Notes: generated from the letters alone by a model not told the origin. DNA of 64,000 nt from Poa pratensis (GCA_947311845.1 CAMZMU010000107.1:42345983-42409982), one strand, 5' to 3'; shown: positions 35,683 to 48,343, counted from the first letter of the stretch. A program made the numbers and translations.

Positions 35683-38600
35683 ATCCAACTCTTTTTCACC
35701 ACCTGACGAGATGCATGTTGTTGCCACAAGTACTATAAAAGCTTGGGCCATTTTGTACCGAGGACGATTAAAGAAAATATTAGACCATCTAACTAGATAT
35801 ATCATCAACAATCAAACTTCCTAATCTATCTTGCGGACATTATATCGAATTGATGCACTAACCAGCTGAAACAAAAGTCCAGACAGATGGAAATGGCTAA
35901 ATAATAGTATATTTTAACACCCCCAAGTTTAGACTATTTTAATCGTTAGTTCGATATAGGCCGCACACACAATTTTAATACTGCGTTAGTAGGGTCTTTA
36001 ACTTAAGGTTATGATAGCATATTAAATTGATGCACTAGACAATTAAAACAAAAGGCTGGATCGATGAAAAAGGCTAGACAATAAATTTCAACACCAATAG
36101 CCGAGGAAAAATAGATTCATCACCGAGGACTCGTCTAGAAATCAAGTGTGTGTGACAAGAAATGATGTTAATTAGTCGAATCAATATAACCTAAAATTAA
36201 ATAAGTTATACTTCAGTAAGCCTATAGAGACCAATGACCTTGAATATTTACTTATTTTTTACAAAGAAATACAAGTGAGCCACGCCATGAATTTGTTTCA
36301 TAGTTGGAGAAATAACTACCACAACGAGGATTGTATGGTTTAATTACGTTGGTAAATGTTATGTCTCCAACTCAATGTATAAAGTGCCAAAGCAAAAGAT
36401 CTTTCATTCTTCCTGCGGCATCTTCCAACATAAAGTTGAGTCATCATTGTCAGTAGAATATGGTTGGTAAAAGACATTGCACATAAAGCTGTGTTAAATC
36501 TGTACAATGTAATGCTCTGAAGTGTGGAGACTCTTAATATTACATATAATTGTGAGAAAGTCTCGGCCTTCAGCCTTTCGACCAGTTGTGTAAGAAATAA
36601 TTACCATCAACACTTTTCCTGCATGGAGCTTATGCACACTCATTGTTTTCATGTATAATGTACAAACAAATAAAGTTCATGCCAGAATCAATTAAGAAAT
36701 ACCATATGTTTACTGATGCAAGTACATTTTAATGATTGCAACAATCAAAAGAACATTTTTAAAGTTCGTTTTCAAACATAACATGATCAGAGAACATGGC
36801 AGACATTTGACTCAACAAAAAAGGTACACATCGATATCGTTTGTTCCCTGTGTCTAGTTGTTATCTATCCTTTTTTTCAGATTGCAATAAAAATTCAACA
36901 AGAAACATGATATGCACAAGGGATAATATCTACAATTTTCTACAAGGAAGAGACGTGCATAAGCATTGTCAAGGAAGCAATACGTGCATGTTGAGCTAGC
37001 TTACCGTGATCAAATTCACTTGGATAGGATTGTATAGGCATACTATTATTCCAGTCCACTTATATTTCTGTCGTGGATGCTTATTATTCAGGATCAAGCA
37101 AAATTCACTTTAGTTACCTGCTCAGATATTGCTGATAAATTCGAAAGAAAGAGAGAAACAAGTAATGGCTGCCACTTCTAATCCATAAATAGGAGAGAAC
37201 GCAGATCTAAAAACTTCTAATCCACTAATATGACATTTCACTTTATCCGTTCTTTTGGTGGCCGAAGCTCTTTGATTTTGAGTGAATTTTGTAAATTTTC
37301 CCCGTAACTTTTGGCCTCTATAAATAGGTATTTTTTGTGAAGCAAAAAAAAAGTAGAAAACAACAAACTAGGTAGAAGGTTAATAGGTTAGTCCAATAAA
37401 AATGATATGAAACCATAATAAACATGTAACAATGATATAATAACAGCATGGATCAATAAAAATATTATAGATACGTTTAAGAGGTATCACCATGTTCCGA
37501 GTTCACAATTTTTTTTTTGTAAATGAGCTAGTATTGCTTGCAGAAAAGGTGGATGAGATAGTACATACAACATTCTAGAGTTACTTAAGTCCACAACAAC
37601 CATGTAAGCTATTTTCTTGCTTAGTCTGGAACATGTATGTCCCAATGGACCACCCAGCCAACAACATGTTCACACACAAATACAAGCCCGATAAAACATG
37701 GGCTAAAAAAGACAGATGAGAGGAGGATGCATGGAACCAAATGTAAATCACATGGTTGGACCATTCAACTAGGACCTAACAATTTCTCAGTCGATTGTGA
37801 CCCATATTTGACGGTAATGCATCTCATTACTACGGAATATTGTTTAAATGGAACTGAGATGGAACAAGTAGGTAACTCGGGATGCTGGCATGAAAATTAG
37901 GCTGCTAATATTTGGCCACAAGAAATGCCTATATTTAGGAAAGAAAATAGAGAAAGTGTAAAATGGAGTAGAACTTGGCAAATGTTTTGCCTGTGACCGA
38001 CAATTCAGTTGGCAATTATTTACCGTTGAGATTCTAGTTTTTCCCGTTTTAGGGTTTTAGTAGGACTTCAAAGTGGCGCTTTGTTGGTGGTGGTGACACG
38101 CCGATATGTGCAGTAATTTTTCTCGGGCCTCTATATTGACGGCTTTGTCCGCGGCGAGAACACCCTTAATTATAAACTCATTTTATCTTCAGAACCGCTA
38201 CGTGATGGTAACATAATATTACCACTAACACATTTTTTGTCATTTAGTACTGTGGCATAGCATAGGTGGCATCACATGAGTATGCATGTTATTAGTTATG
38301 TTACCCCACTATGGCTAGTCATAGGTAGTAATAACATGCATTTGAATACTAAGTATGCATCATGCATACATTTTCTTCTCATTATAGTACCTACCGTAAC
38401 TTGAAAGACATATTTGACCTATGGAAACAAGGGTAAATAAACATTCCAACATTTAATTTATACTCTGGAAATTTCTATGCCAATCGTACAAACCGCACTT
38501 TTAAGATATATGTAAGACTATATCATTAAATACATTTACAATAAATATGTATACACTATATTGTTTATGCGGTTACCCAAACTTAATTGTTAAAGAAAAC

Positions 38601-40023
38601 TATGATTCATAATGTACTTTAAATCTAGCACAATGCAAGTATATTATTTAGCTATATGAGTTCGACAATATAAATAAACTTAACAACTAACATTCAACAA
38701 TTGTTATGTCGTTAAAAATGCCAAATAAGAAATACAACATTATACTTGCTAAGACTGTTGTTGCAAAAAAGGTATAAATTTTTAATATAAATTATATTAA
38801 GATCAATTTGTGTGAGGACCAAATTACGTCTGAACCGGCAGCCATGTGTGCACCCGCTCGCAGATGCATTGGGTCGTCGTCGTGCCACTGCAGCCGCGAC
38901 ACCAGTACTGGCAGTCGTGGTGTTGTGCTTGTTACCGCACTTCCAGCACCGTCATGAGGACTCCCGGTGGTCGTGGTTGTTGCTCCCGCAGTTTCAGCAA
39001 CATTTTTTATTTTCACTTCTTTTGCGAAAGGAAAATTTATTACTCGGGAATAGGACAAGCGTCCTGGATACAAGCTCGGATGGTCTCATCTGGACCTGAA
39101 CAGAGCCAGGTTTGGTTACAGGGAGGGTATGACCTCCTACATTCAGCGCCCTATGAACATGATGCACTATGCATTCTCTTCCTTCTCTACATAGCCTCTT
39201 AGATTCATTCACTAGCACAGCCAACACAGATCAACCACACATGTTACGCAAACAATAAACATCCAACATGCAAAATCGATAGCCAAAGTTGATTGTTGCC
39301 ATAGTTGATGATGACGGTGCCGAAGGTGGACACGTGTTGTAGCAAATGCTACGGCAAGGTCCTACTCGCTATCTCAGTCTCCTCCCAAGGTATGCAGTAT
39401 GCATGACACGCTGGATCATCAAACCAACACATTTCTCGACTGGTTCATTGTGCCAATGATCATGTCGTGCCTCCCATTAAGGTGTGGACAAGATCGAGAT
39501 CGACTCAGAGAAGGGCATAATGAGCGATAAGGGTTCCAACGAGTAATCCATTCAAAAAACATTGTTTTGTAAAGTCGGCGACTTTCGCTAGCTATAAGGT
39601 CAGCCTACGCACTCCACTAAGCACTAATAACTCGGAAATCATGTTGCTCGAGGCACCCCTAATCTCTCCTTGTTGGATTACAACAACAATTCGAAATCGG
39701 AAATTGCTTAAAACAACAAAACTACATGCATGCGTGCGTGTTACGTAGAAAGCAACATTTCCCTTAATAACCACAAGCGACACAGCATAGGTCGCGGTGA
39801 GCTGTACCGTTGTGCGTGTGCGTCAGTCTCCTCGTTTATCCACCAAATCATGCCCTTAGTCTTTGTCACGTTCGATCCATTTTGACAGACGATACAACGA
39901 CCTAGCTAATCGGTCACAAGTCAAAGCAGATTTATCAACCTGTCATCATCAGCAAATTAATTATATCAGAGTATATACAAACTGAGACCTCACATTTACC
40001 GGTGTTTTGGCCCATTCTATGTA
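35683..40023. other. AT-rich intergenic region, no gene recognised
   Basis: More than 4 kb without a supported ORF. An imperfect direct repeat (atcgaattgatgcactaacc at about 35850 and a diverged copy at about 36023, each followed by aaaacaaaagNcNgga) lies at the left. Around 38290-38310 a piece (gttaccccactatggctagt) resembles the end of the Tourist MITE at 51595-51877. Short frames around 38810-39200 show no domain. Confidence 0.4.
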
Positions 40024-40305
40024 CTCCCTTCCATTCCGGTTTATATGATGCAATTCTAAACTAAGTTTTTTCAAGAATAAGCAACAATTAGCATTAATTA
40101 CGAGCAGTTAATGTTGGGTTTTGGCTTTTTTCAAGAACAATATGAAAACCGATTGGGTTTGGCCTTTCCCTAATTAATGTACGCATTAAATATGAGAGTG
40201 TTAATTGGGTGAAATATTAGAGAGATAGATTTTAAATGGTCAATCCCCATTCACCTAGGTTTTACAGATTTATCAAATACATCCTATAAACCGGAATGGA
40301 GGGAG
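40024..40305. mobile_element. Stowaway MITE, 282 bp
   Basis: Ends ctcccttccattccggttta and taaaccggaatggagggag are inverted; TA flanks both sides (40022-40023, 40306-40307). Confidence 0.85.
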
Positions 40306-40489
40306 TATTGGATACCAGCAAGTTGCAAGTATCATATATACTTATACACGTGCGGCACATACGGAGTACATAGTAACTAATCGGTTTTTTTTTTAACTAA
40401 TCGGTTTAACTTGGGCCTAAATTGGGTGGGGAATTTTGCAATGTTCCCTGCTACTCACATCCGTTCAGTTTAAATTGAATGGATCAAGC

Positions 40490-40850
40490 TAACTATAAAC
40501 TCACTGTGGTCAAAGATGCTACCGGAAATTTTGCCGTTTCTGCCTAGTAATTCGCCACGAGTACTAAAAACAGAAAGACAAACGAGCCTAGAGCAGGACC
40601 GTAAGGACCGGACAAAGATTAAGAAATTTCGCGCCAAAAATTAAGCTAGACTAGAACGCTCGCGCGCGACACCATGTCGGCCTCAGCCTCCTAGACGTCG
40701 GAGACTTCGTGTTTTTTGTCTAGTTTTTCTCCTCTCGAGTTTGTTTTATTTGGCCATTTCGTCAACTCTCCCTCGTCGTTCTCGCTCGCCCTCTCTGCCT
40801 CACATGCACAAACTTGATTATCTTTCTTTTTTCGAATCAACAAACTTGAT
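40490..40850 (+). promoter_or_regulatory. upstream region of the U-box gene, present in three copies
   Basis: Its segments reappear at 43640-43810 (same direction) and at 50785-51110 (inverted). Retention of non-coding blocks such as gtttctgcctagtaattc and gtcggagacttNgtgttttNtg suggests duplication of the whole upstream unit rather than chance. Confidence 0.65.
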
Positions 40851-41024
40851 TATAATTATCATAGCTAGCACTTGCCATGACCAGACAATCGATTTTCCAG
40901 AAATAATAGTAAATACATTGTTGGTGATTCTCCTTCCTAGAAATGCGCATGGCCGCGTGGACTTACACGTCCTTGATTTTGAATCCTCTTTCTTCTCGCT
41001 CTCAACATCGACCCACCTCGTGCT

Positions 41025-41331
41025 TGTTAAGGTGTTAAGTATATAATATTACCACTTCCTAACAGATCGGTTTTTTGGGATAGTTGGTTGATAGAACTAT
41101 TCTAACATGGTATCAGAGCACTTGTGAGCGCATGAGGTCTCAGGTTCAAGTCTCAATCCCCGCACCATTTAATCCCCAATTTATCTGAGCGCCCGGGTCG
41201 GGTTCAAGTCTCAAGGGGAGGTGTTATCCACGTCGGATGTGAAGGGGGTGTTAAAGTGTTAAGTATATAATATCACCACTTCCTAATAGATCGGTCTTTT
41301 AAGATAGTTGGTTGATAGAACTATTCTAACA
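41025..41331 (+). mobile_element. 307-bp TRIM/SMART-like miniature LTR element
   Basis: Two 83-bp LTRs (41025-41107 and 41249-41331) start TGTTAARGTG and end TTCTAACA. A primer-binding site TGGTATCAGAGC (41108-41119, initiator tRNA-Met type) and a purine tract gaaggggg (41241-41248) adjoin them. GTGCT flanks both sides (41020-41024, 41332-41336). The inside has no coding capacity. It lies 118 bp upstream of the U-box ATG, so it could supply promoter or 5' UTR sequence. Confidence 0.9.
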
Positions 41332-41449
41332 GTGCTCACTCATATATGAAACTCCGTTTTGCCAAAGATTTCTTCCCAGTCTCCTCAGCTCAACAGTCTC
41401 GACACCAATCGCAGTAGGTAGAGGAAGGAGAAGGCCGTTGCTAGTTCTA

Positions 41450-42721
41450 ATGGAGGAAACGGTGGAGGTTCCTTCCTACTTCCTGTGCCCGATCACGCTG
41501 GACATCATGCGCGACCCCGTCACGCTCCCCACCGGCATCACCTACGACCGCCACGCCATCCACCGCTGGCTCCAACTCGCTGGCGGAGCCACGTCGGCGA
41601 CGTGCCCGCTCACCAAGATGCCCGTCGCGCCGAACTGCGAGCCCACGCCCAACCACACGCTCCGCCGCCTCATCGACTCCTGGTGCGCGCTCCACCACCC
41701 CGACGCCCTGAAGCAGCGCGTCGACACGATGACGACGACGCCAACCGCCGACCGCGCGCTCCTCGAAGCTCTGTTCTCCCGGCTCGCAGACGTCAAGAGA
41801 CCGGAGCGGGAGACTCTCGCCGCGCTGCACGAGATCAGGAACGTCGTGGCGGAGGGCGAGCGGGACAGGGACCTTGTCTCCGCGCTCCCCGGCGCGGTGG
41901 ACGCTCTGTTCACCGTCCTCGTCAACAGGCCCACGCCCGCGAGCACCGACGCGGCGCTCGACGTCATCTCCTCGCTCCGACTCTCGGAGCGGTGCCTCGT
42001 GCTAGCCGTTGACAGGGACGGCATGGCGCTCGTCGACGCGCTCGTGTCCACGTTGCGGCGCTCCGACTCCGACGCCGCGTCTCGGGCGCGCGCGGCGGTG
42101 CTTCTCGCGGATGTGACGGTGGCCATGGCGCCGAGCAGGGCGGCGTCGATCCCGGACCAGGTGTTCGTCGAGGCGGTGCAACTCCTACGCGACGAGGACG
42201 GTGGTGCCTCGGCCGCGACGACCTCAGCGCCAGCGACCAAGGCGGCGCTGCGCGTTCTCGCTGGACCGACGTCGCACGGGCGGAACCGGATCAAGGCCGC
42301 GGAGGCCGGCGCGGTGGCGGCGCTGGTGGACGTGCTGCTCGTTGAGCGGCGGCGCGCGTGGTGCGAGCTGGCGCTGTGCGCGCTGGACCGGCTGTGCGGG
42401 TGCGCGGAGGGACGCGCAGCGCTGGTGGCGCACGTGGCGGGGATCGCGGCGGTAGGGGAGAAGGTCGCCGCGACGTCGGCGGCGGCGAGCGGAAAGGCGG
42501 TGCGGGTGCTGCGGTCGGTGGCGCGGCACGCGGCGACTGGGGAGGTGTTACGCGAGATGGCGACGACTGGCGCGGTGAGCAAGCTGTGCGTCGTGGCGGT
42601 GTCGCCGGAGACGCCCGAGAGGACGAGAGAGAGGGCGCGGGAGACGCTGCGGATGCACGCCGCGGCGTGGCGGAGCTCGCCGTGCCTGCATCCCAACCTC
42701 CAGGCTCTGTACCCTTGCTAG
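41450..42721 (+). CDS. U-box E3 ubiquitin ligase with ARM-like repeats (PUB22/23 type)
   Basis: Intronless, about 423 residues. It starts at the ATG of MEETVEVPSYFLCPITLDIM; in-frame codons upstream lack an ATG. Residues about 8-82 form a U-box (CPITLDIMRDPVTLPTGITY, then CPLTKMPVAPNCEPTPNHTL). The U-box binds E2 enzymes and, unlike RING, needs no zinc. The rest is Ala/Leu/Arg-rich and helical, consistent with armadillo-like repeats that select substrates. PUB22/23/24-type ligases dampen immune and drought responses in plants; that role is inherited from the family, not shown here. The coding sequence is very GC-rich while its flanks are AT-rich. A TRIM element sits just upstream, and two broken copies lie downstream. 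Confidence 0.88.
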   Translation: MEETVEVPSYFLCPITLDIMRDPVTLPTGITYDRHAIHRWLQLAGGATSATCPLTKMPVAPNCEPTPNHTLRRLIDSWCALHHPDALKQRVDTMTTTPTADRALLEALFSRLADVKRPERETLAALHEIRNVVAEGERDRDLVSALPGAVDALFTVLVNRPTPASTDAALDVISSLRLSERCLVLAVDRDGMALVDALVSTLRRSDSDAASRARAAVLLADVTVAMAPSRAASIPDQVFVEAVQLLRDEDGGASAATTSAPATKAALRVLAGPTSHGRNRIKAAEAGAVAALVDVLLVERRRAWCELALCALDRLCGCAEGRAALVAHVAGIAAVGEKVAATSAAASGKAVRVLRSVARHAATGEVLREMATTGAVSKLCVVAVSPETPERTRERARETLRMHAAAWRSSPCLHPNLQALYPC

Positions 42722-43050
42722 CCGGCCAGTTCATCGTGTCACATATGGTCATCGCAAAATTTTCCTGACAGTTCGTTCTGAATCTGAAACAACATTTGTT
42801 CTAGTACAAAACTTCAGATAAGAACTTCTACTCTTCGGTTGATTTTGTTTCATCCTCATTCCATTGGATGCGTGATTAAAAGAATGAATACATCATGTAA
42901 TATTCGGTTGAGAGACCTAAGTAACTCCTCCACAATGAAGTCATCTGACATTTCTGTGCTTCCTACCGGTGAGAAGAGCTAAACCTTTAGTATAGCTCGG
43001 ACAAAACTTCAAGTAGAGACATTAGAGTATATGTTCCTAGTGTTGTTTCT
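42722..43050. other. 3' flank of the U-box gene
   Basis: Probable 3' UTR and intergenic DNA without an ORF. Confidence 0.5.
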
Positions 43051-43052
43051 TA

Positions 43053-43306
43053 CTCCCTCCGTTTACAATTACTTTGCGTTCTGAGTTTAGTTAAAGTCAA
43101 ACTTTGTGAAGTTTGACCAAATATATAGGAAAAAATATAAATATTTAAAACAAAATTTTAACATTGTTAGAATCTTCATAAGATATACTATCATATAATA
43201 AATATTTAATATTATAGATTAATATTTGTAGTATATATTTGGTCTAACTTTGAATTTTTTGACTTTGAAAAAACCCATAACGCGAAGTAAATAAAAACAG
43301 AGGGAG
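43053..43306. mobile_element. Stowaway MITE, 254 bp
   Basis: Ends ctccctccgttt and aacagagggag, flanked by TA (43051-43052, 43307-43308). Confidence 0.85.
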
Positions 43307-43639
43307 TAATTAAAATTGAAGCCAAATTGACAAAAAAAAACACTCGAAGGAGATTTGGGACACTCCTTACGAGATGCCCACCGATCCAAGAAGTATGGTT
43401 GATTAGATTGGTTTGTTCTTACATATGTCGTACACACTATTTTATAGATATTCAATAGTTCCTTGCACATTATGGATAATAATGTAGTGGTTATTAGTAG
43501 TTTATATTTTTGGACCTCCTCATGTCAGGGCCTCGTGAGGTCGTCCTGTTTGCCCGGTTTATGGGAGATTTAATTCGCTATTTAAATACTCTGGTTAAAC
43601 ATGCCCACCGGAGAAGTATGGTTACACATTAAGCTAACT

Positions 43640-44205
43640 TACAAGGCGCGTGACACCACGTCGGCCTCAGCCAACTAGAAGTCGTAGATTTTGACCTTTT
43701 TTCGTGTCCCGTTTAGTTCTACTTGGCCAGTTCGTCGACTCTCCGCAGCGCCTTGTGTCACTCTCGCTCGGCCTCTCTGCCTCACATGCACGACCATTAA
43801 ACGATAAAACAAACTTGAGTACCTAGTCATTTGCTAATTCTCATTCCTACCCATGTACATTGTAGTAGTCATTGTATTTCTGTGAAAATAGATGATACGA
43901 GTTTGAATCCTCACATCCTCTCTCTCTCTCCATCGATCTTTGCATGATGTTCTCACTCATAGGATAAACTACATTTTCATCAAATAATTCTTCCCACTCT
44001 ACCTCCTTGCTGCCCAAATGATCCGCCATTGTTCTCCCAAGCTCCACCACAACGGCTACCCAAAAGAAAGAAGAAGACCATTGGTTGATTGCTTTATTTG
44101 GAGGAGCAGGCAGTGGTGGTGGAGGTTCCTTCCTACTTCTTGTGCCACATCATGCTCGACGTGATGCACGACACCATCATGCTCCCCGCCAGGATCACCC
44201 AGTTG
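43640..44205 (+). pseudogene. truncated relic of the U-box gene with its upstream region
   Basis: 43640-43810 matches the upstream region of the intact gene (gcgNgacaccaNgtcggcctcagcc; ctctctgcctcacatgcac). At 44113-44205 the U-box start is recognisable as VVEVPSYFLC followed by HIMLDVMHDTIMLPARIT. Conserved Pro and Asp-Pro residues are lost, and homology ends abruptly near 44205. No ARM region follows. The TRIM element of the intact copy is absent. Confidence 0.75.
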
Positions 44206-44442
44206 AGTTATTTTAACGGCAAGTGAGAATAGGGGTGATGCACTCAAAAATTCCCGATGATGGCGCTCAGACACAGAGTTATACATTTTTGGGTCCCGGG
44301 AAACAATTTTCAGGTAAAAACTCTACTCATGTTTGTGGTTGGATCTATTCCTTATTCTCAGGTTCGATTCGTGAGGGGGTCTCGAGGGTTCTATGGTGGA
44401 ACTAGATGATGACATGAGATAAATTGTTCACGTCTACACCGA

Positions 44443-45607
44443 CACTACTGGGAAAGCAGCTATCAGTGGCGCACCAAATTAGAATTCTGTGGCGCACCCC
44501 CAGAATTGCTGGGTGCGCCACAGAATCATCGCCACTAATTTTTTTTTCTGTGGCCCACCATGGGCGTGCGCCACAGAAATCCACTTTCTGTGGCGCACCT
44601 GGCCTGGTGCGCCACAGAGGCTGGTGCGCCACAGAATTCTGAAAAAATTCAAAAAATTCAAAAACTGCAAAAAAAAAAGTTTCAAAAAAAATCAGAAAAA
44701 TCAAAATATGAAATAATATGAAAAATCCTAATTATTGGAATTATTTTCAGATTTTTTGAATTTTTTGAACTGATACCTTCCCGCTAGATCACCCATCCTC
44801 AAATTGATCCAACCCTAGCACGCTTAATTTCTAAGTTCCACCCACTTCACCTACCCTTGTGCTACTCAAGTTTTTATTGATATATATCATATGTATCCTC
44901 TTAAGTCTTGTATGTGTATATGTTATGTATATGTTATAAACGTGTGTTTTTAAATTTCAGATTTTTCAAAAAAACTTCTAAACTTTCAAAAGGAGATTCA
45001 AAAGTTTCAAAAGATCTAAAATAATTCAAAAAACTTAATTTTTTTCAAAAAATCCAAAAAAATCCAAAAAATTCAAAAAAAATCGAAAAATCTAAAAAAT
45101 CCAAAAAAAAAAAATCCAAAAAAAAAATCAAGAAAAGTCAACAATCTTCTTTGTTATACATTTCTGTGTCTTTTTTGGAAATTTTTAATTTTTTTGAATT
45201 TTTTTGATTTTGCTGTGAAAAATTTCTATACCTACTAGACACTCATACCTAACTACATGTTAAAAGATTTTATTTATTGAATTTTTTATCATTTTCTTTT
45301 ACTTCCTGCAAGACAAAAAAGGCGATCCACAGGGGTGGGATTTGGAAAAAATAATTCTGTGGCGCACCAAGCTTGGTGCGCCACAGAAATGTCACCTCAG
45401 GTGCGCCACAGAATGTCACCTTTCTGTGGCGCACGTGCCAGGTGCGCCACAGAATTATTTTTTTCAAATTTTAACCCGCCCCCCGGATAACTTTCTGTGG
45501 CGCCACAGAAAGTCACATTTCTGTGGCGCACATGGCTATTTCTGTGGCGCACGTATTAAGGGTGCGCCACAGAATGTAACCCACCTATAAGGGTTTTCCC
45601 AGTAGTG
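44443..45607. mobile_element. non-autonomous CACTA element, 1,165 bp
   Basis: Terminal CACTACTGGGAAA and its inverse TTTCCCAGTAGTG, with the 3-bp duplication CGA (44440-44442, 45608-45610). Both subterminal regions carry many copies, in both orientations, of tctgtggcgcac (about eight on the left, nine on the right). These would be transposase-binding repeats. The centre is an A/T-rich run of aaaaattc-type sequence with no ORF. Confidence 0.9.
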
Positions 45608-48217
45608 CGAACACTTCCTCACGTACCCTGTGAGTAGAGGTGATGCACCACAGGCTACCGAATAGTAGCATGATACGCAAGACAGTCCAGTCGGCGCTGT
45701 TCAAACCGAATCCCCACTCGCTCAGGATGGATTCCATTAGGGCTTGCAACGACTATGTGTTGAGATCTAGATCGATTTGCTCGCCTCTAACTCGGTTGTC
45801 AATCAACAAGTGATGGTTTGCAAAGTCATGGTTGAACGTAATCAGTAATAATGTTTTGAGTGTTAAAAGTAAATGTATTGATAAAAGTTTGATTGATTCG
45901 TGTGCTTAGTTTACAATCATACATCACCCTTATATTATATAAGAGGGTTGTTCTTGTCGTGCAAGTCACAGTTTACGCGTGTACATATCGAAAATGCCTA
46001 CAATTTCCCACTCTACACTAGGAAGGTCCTCCGTTTCCGTACCGGAACAAGACTGAAATGTCCTAGTCACTTTCGGGCCTGAGTCAACTTTCCTTCCGTG
46101 TTGAAGTACACCCTGCCAAGTCTTTGTGTCAGACTTGGCTTCGCCTTGTTCGTCGAGATATGCACTGGATTCCACTTCTGGCCTTGTTTGATACCCTCGG
46201 CGTTTTTTCTGGAATCTCCCTGTCTTCATATATACTACTCCGTCACGTCTGAGTGCATGCTGCTTTGCATTTGAGTCCACCTGAATCTGACTCCTCCTCA
46301 GACGTGTCCATCCGGGTCTCCAGTCTTCAGCAGGTTTCTGCCTTCAATCGATAGTCAGAAAAAAAGGGCTGCCAACACATGCCCCCTATTTTAAGAGCTT
46401 GTGTGCCAGAAAATATTTCACATAGAATAGGGCTAAGGGCATTGCTAAATCATTGGATATGTGTTCTGAGGGTGATATATGCATATCAGATATATGTGTG
46501 TCATGCTGATTGCCACAAACTTGTGTGGATTTTTTTCACATTGAACTTGTCATGCATCTTTCTTCTCAATTGTTTGATCTTGTCACACTCGATCAAGTAC
46601 GGTAGCATCGATCCACTTGGTTGAAACATGTGTAATTTTCTCACTTAAAGAAGTATTAGGGAGCAGTATTAGGGTAGTTGTATTTCTGTGTGTTTACCTT
46701 ATTCTGCATTTTAATATATATTAAAAATTACATCACATTTTAAAAGATAGAATATGAAAACATATTAAAATGTAAAATTACAACCTAAAGTGGATATCCA
46801 CTCCTCATTGGGAATGCATGTAATATCCATCTACACACTTTTGTTTCCCTACAATGCAATCTCATTGTTTTTTGGTCACTCTTCTCATTGATATACTCAA
46901 ACTCAAATTTTATTGCAAAAGTTAGCAACTGCATATCTAAAGTCCTCCATACTCTTAAAAATAGTCCTCTCATCAATTCGGTCACCATTTTCATTGATAT
47001 ATTTAGACCGGGCATTTGTATTGTAAAAGTAGCAACTGCATATCTGCAGTTCTCCACACATCTGGATATGATTTCTCATCGGCATTATCATTTTCTAAAT
47101 CGAAATCATCATCTTTACCCAATTTTATGTCGACCTACTAGCTTACATATGCATGCACCACACTCACGAAGAATCTGCTTAGCTATGTTCGGTTTAGTTC
47201 TTTGCATACATGGTCTGGAATCATTGACAACTATCTCTTGTCTAGACTCTTTATTAACAATATGGATCGACATCAACATAGTCCTATCTCCAAGTGTTTA
47301 CCCCACATCAAGGTCAAGGCCGCATCAGTGTTAACGTCTATGAAATTGTCCAAATTGTTGTCACAATATGTAGGCATGAATTTCTCGTTTTGCGTACACG
47401 AGAACTTATCAAATTCCATGCGCAAGTCTTTCAAAGTTAGTTCCGCTATATCTATTGTTAGTCATGATCAATAGCGGTGCTAAATGTAATTGTATCGCCG
47501 GGCAGAGTTTCAGTTTGATACCCGCGTTGAATCTTTAGCAGAAGTTCAGATGCAGCTGACTTCCTATGGTTGGCGGGCCGGCGGCCCATATCCTCACGAT
47601 TATTAACGGATTTGAAATACTAAGCAAAATTTAATAAAAAAACGATATTTCATTTCTTACCCTTCAGGGACGACGAACGACTAATTCACCGGGACCCAGA
47701 GCTACAAAACTTTGTTCCTCGCGTCAGACCCCCCTCCCCCCCACAGCACGATTTTCAATCATGCGGGCTCCATCGTGCCTAAATCCCAAGCACAACGTTT
47801 GTTGCGCGACCGTGCCTCACACTGGTACGCAAAAGAGAGCGGATAACGATAACATGCAGCAGTGGAGGCCAGACCGGCGGCGGCATAGGGGACACAGGAG
47901 AGGCGTGCCCTAAATTGTGTAAAAGCACACAAAATACGGCCTGTAAAACAAGGTACGCGTGCCGACTAGTGTTGAATAGTTGGGGCCGCTTGTAAGGATA
48001 ACGCTCAATAGGACTTGCTCGTGTGCGGTCCCACGTGTTATTAAGCGATTTTTTGCGGGATGTTATTAAACAAGTCAAACATACAATAAGTTGGCCAAGC
48101 CTAACGATAACCGGCGTAGTGCATCGAGTGGTGTAAAATTAACAAAGTCACCAGATTTAGCGTCGTTTTGGCAATTCAAGAAAAACTAGCGGCACGTGCC
48201 AAATTTCAGTGTGAACT
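45608..48217. other. intergenic, no gene recognised
   Basis: Mixed sequence, probably old element remnants. An imperfect direct repeat is centred on gcaactgcatatct at about 46925 and 47032 (units from about 46884 and 46991). No domain was recognised in any frame. Confidence 0.4.
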
Positions 48218-48218
48218 A

Positions 48219-48343
48219 CTCCCTCCGTTCCAAAATAGTTGACACAACTTTGTCCACATACGAATGTATTTAGGCATATGTTTATTGGGTAGATACATTC
48301 ATATAAAGATAAATGAAAGTCAAATATTTTGGAACGGAGGGAG
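48219..48343. mobile_element. Stowaway MITE, 125 bp
   Basis: Ends ctccctccgttccaaaata and tattttggaacggagggag are inverted, flanked by TA (48217-48218, 48344-48345). Confidence 0.88.

Noticed and set aside
38812..39202. Overlapping plus-strand ORFs of 95 and 118 codons
   Set aside because: No recognisable domain, no conserved neighbours and competing frames on both strands; not enough to call a gene.
41542..42696. 384-codon minus-strand ORF opposite the U-box gene
   Set aside because: Antisense shadow of a GC-rich coding region with strong third-position bias; the plus strand has clear U-box motifs.
44424..45590. Short ORFs with FCGA and WRT repeats
   Set aside because: They translate the CACTA subterminal repeat in various frames and are not genes.
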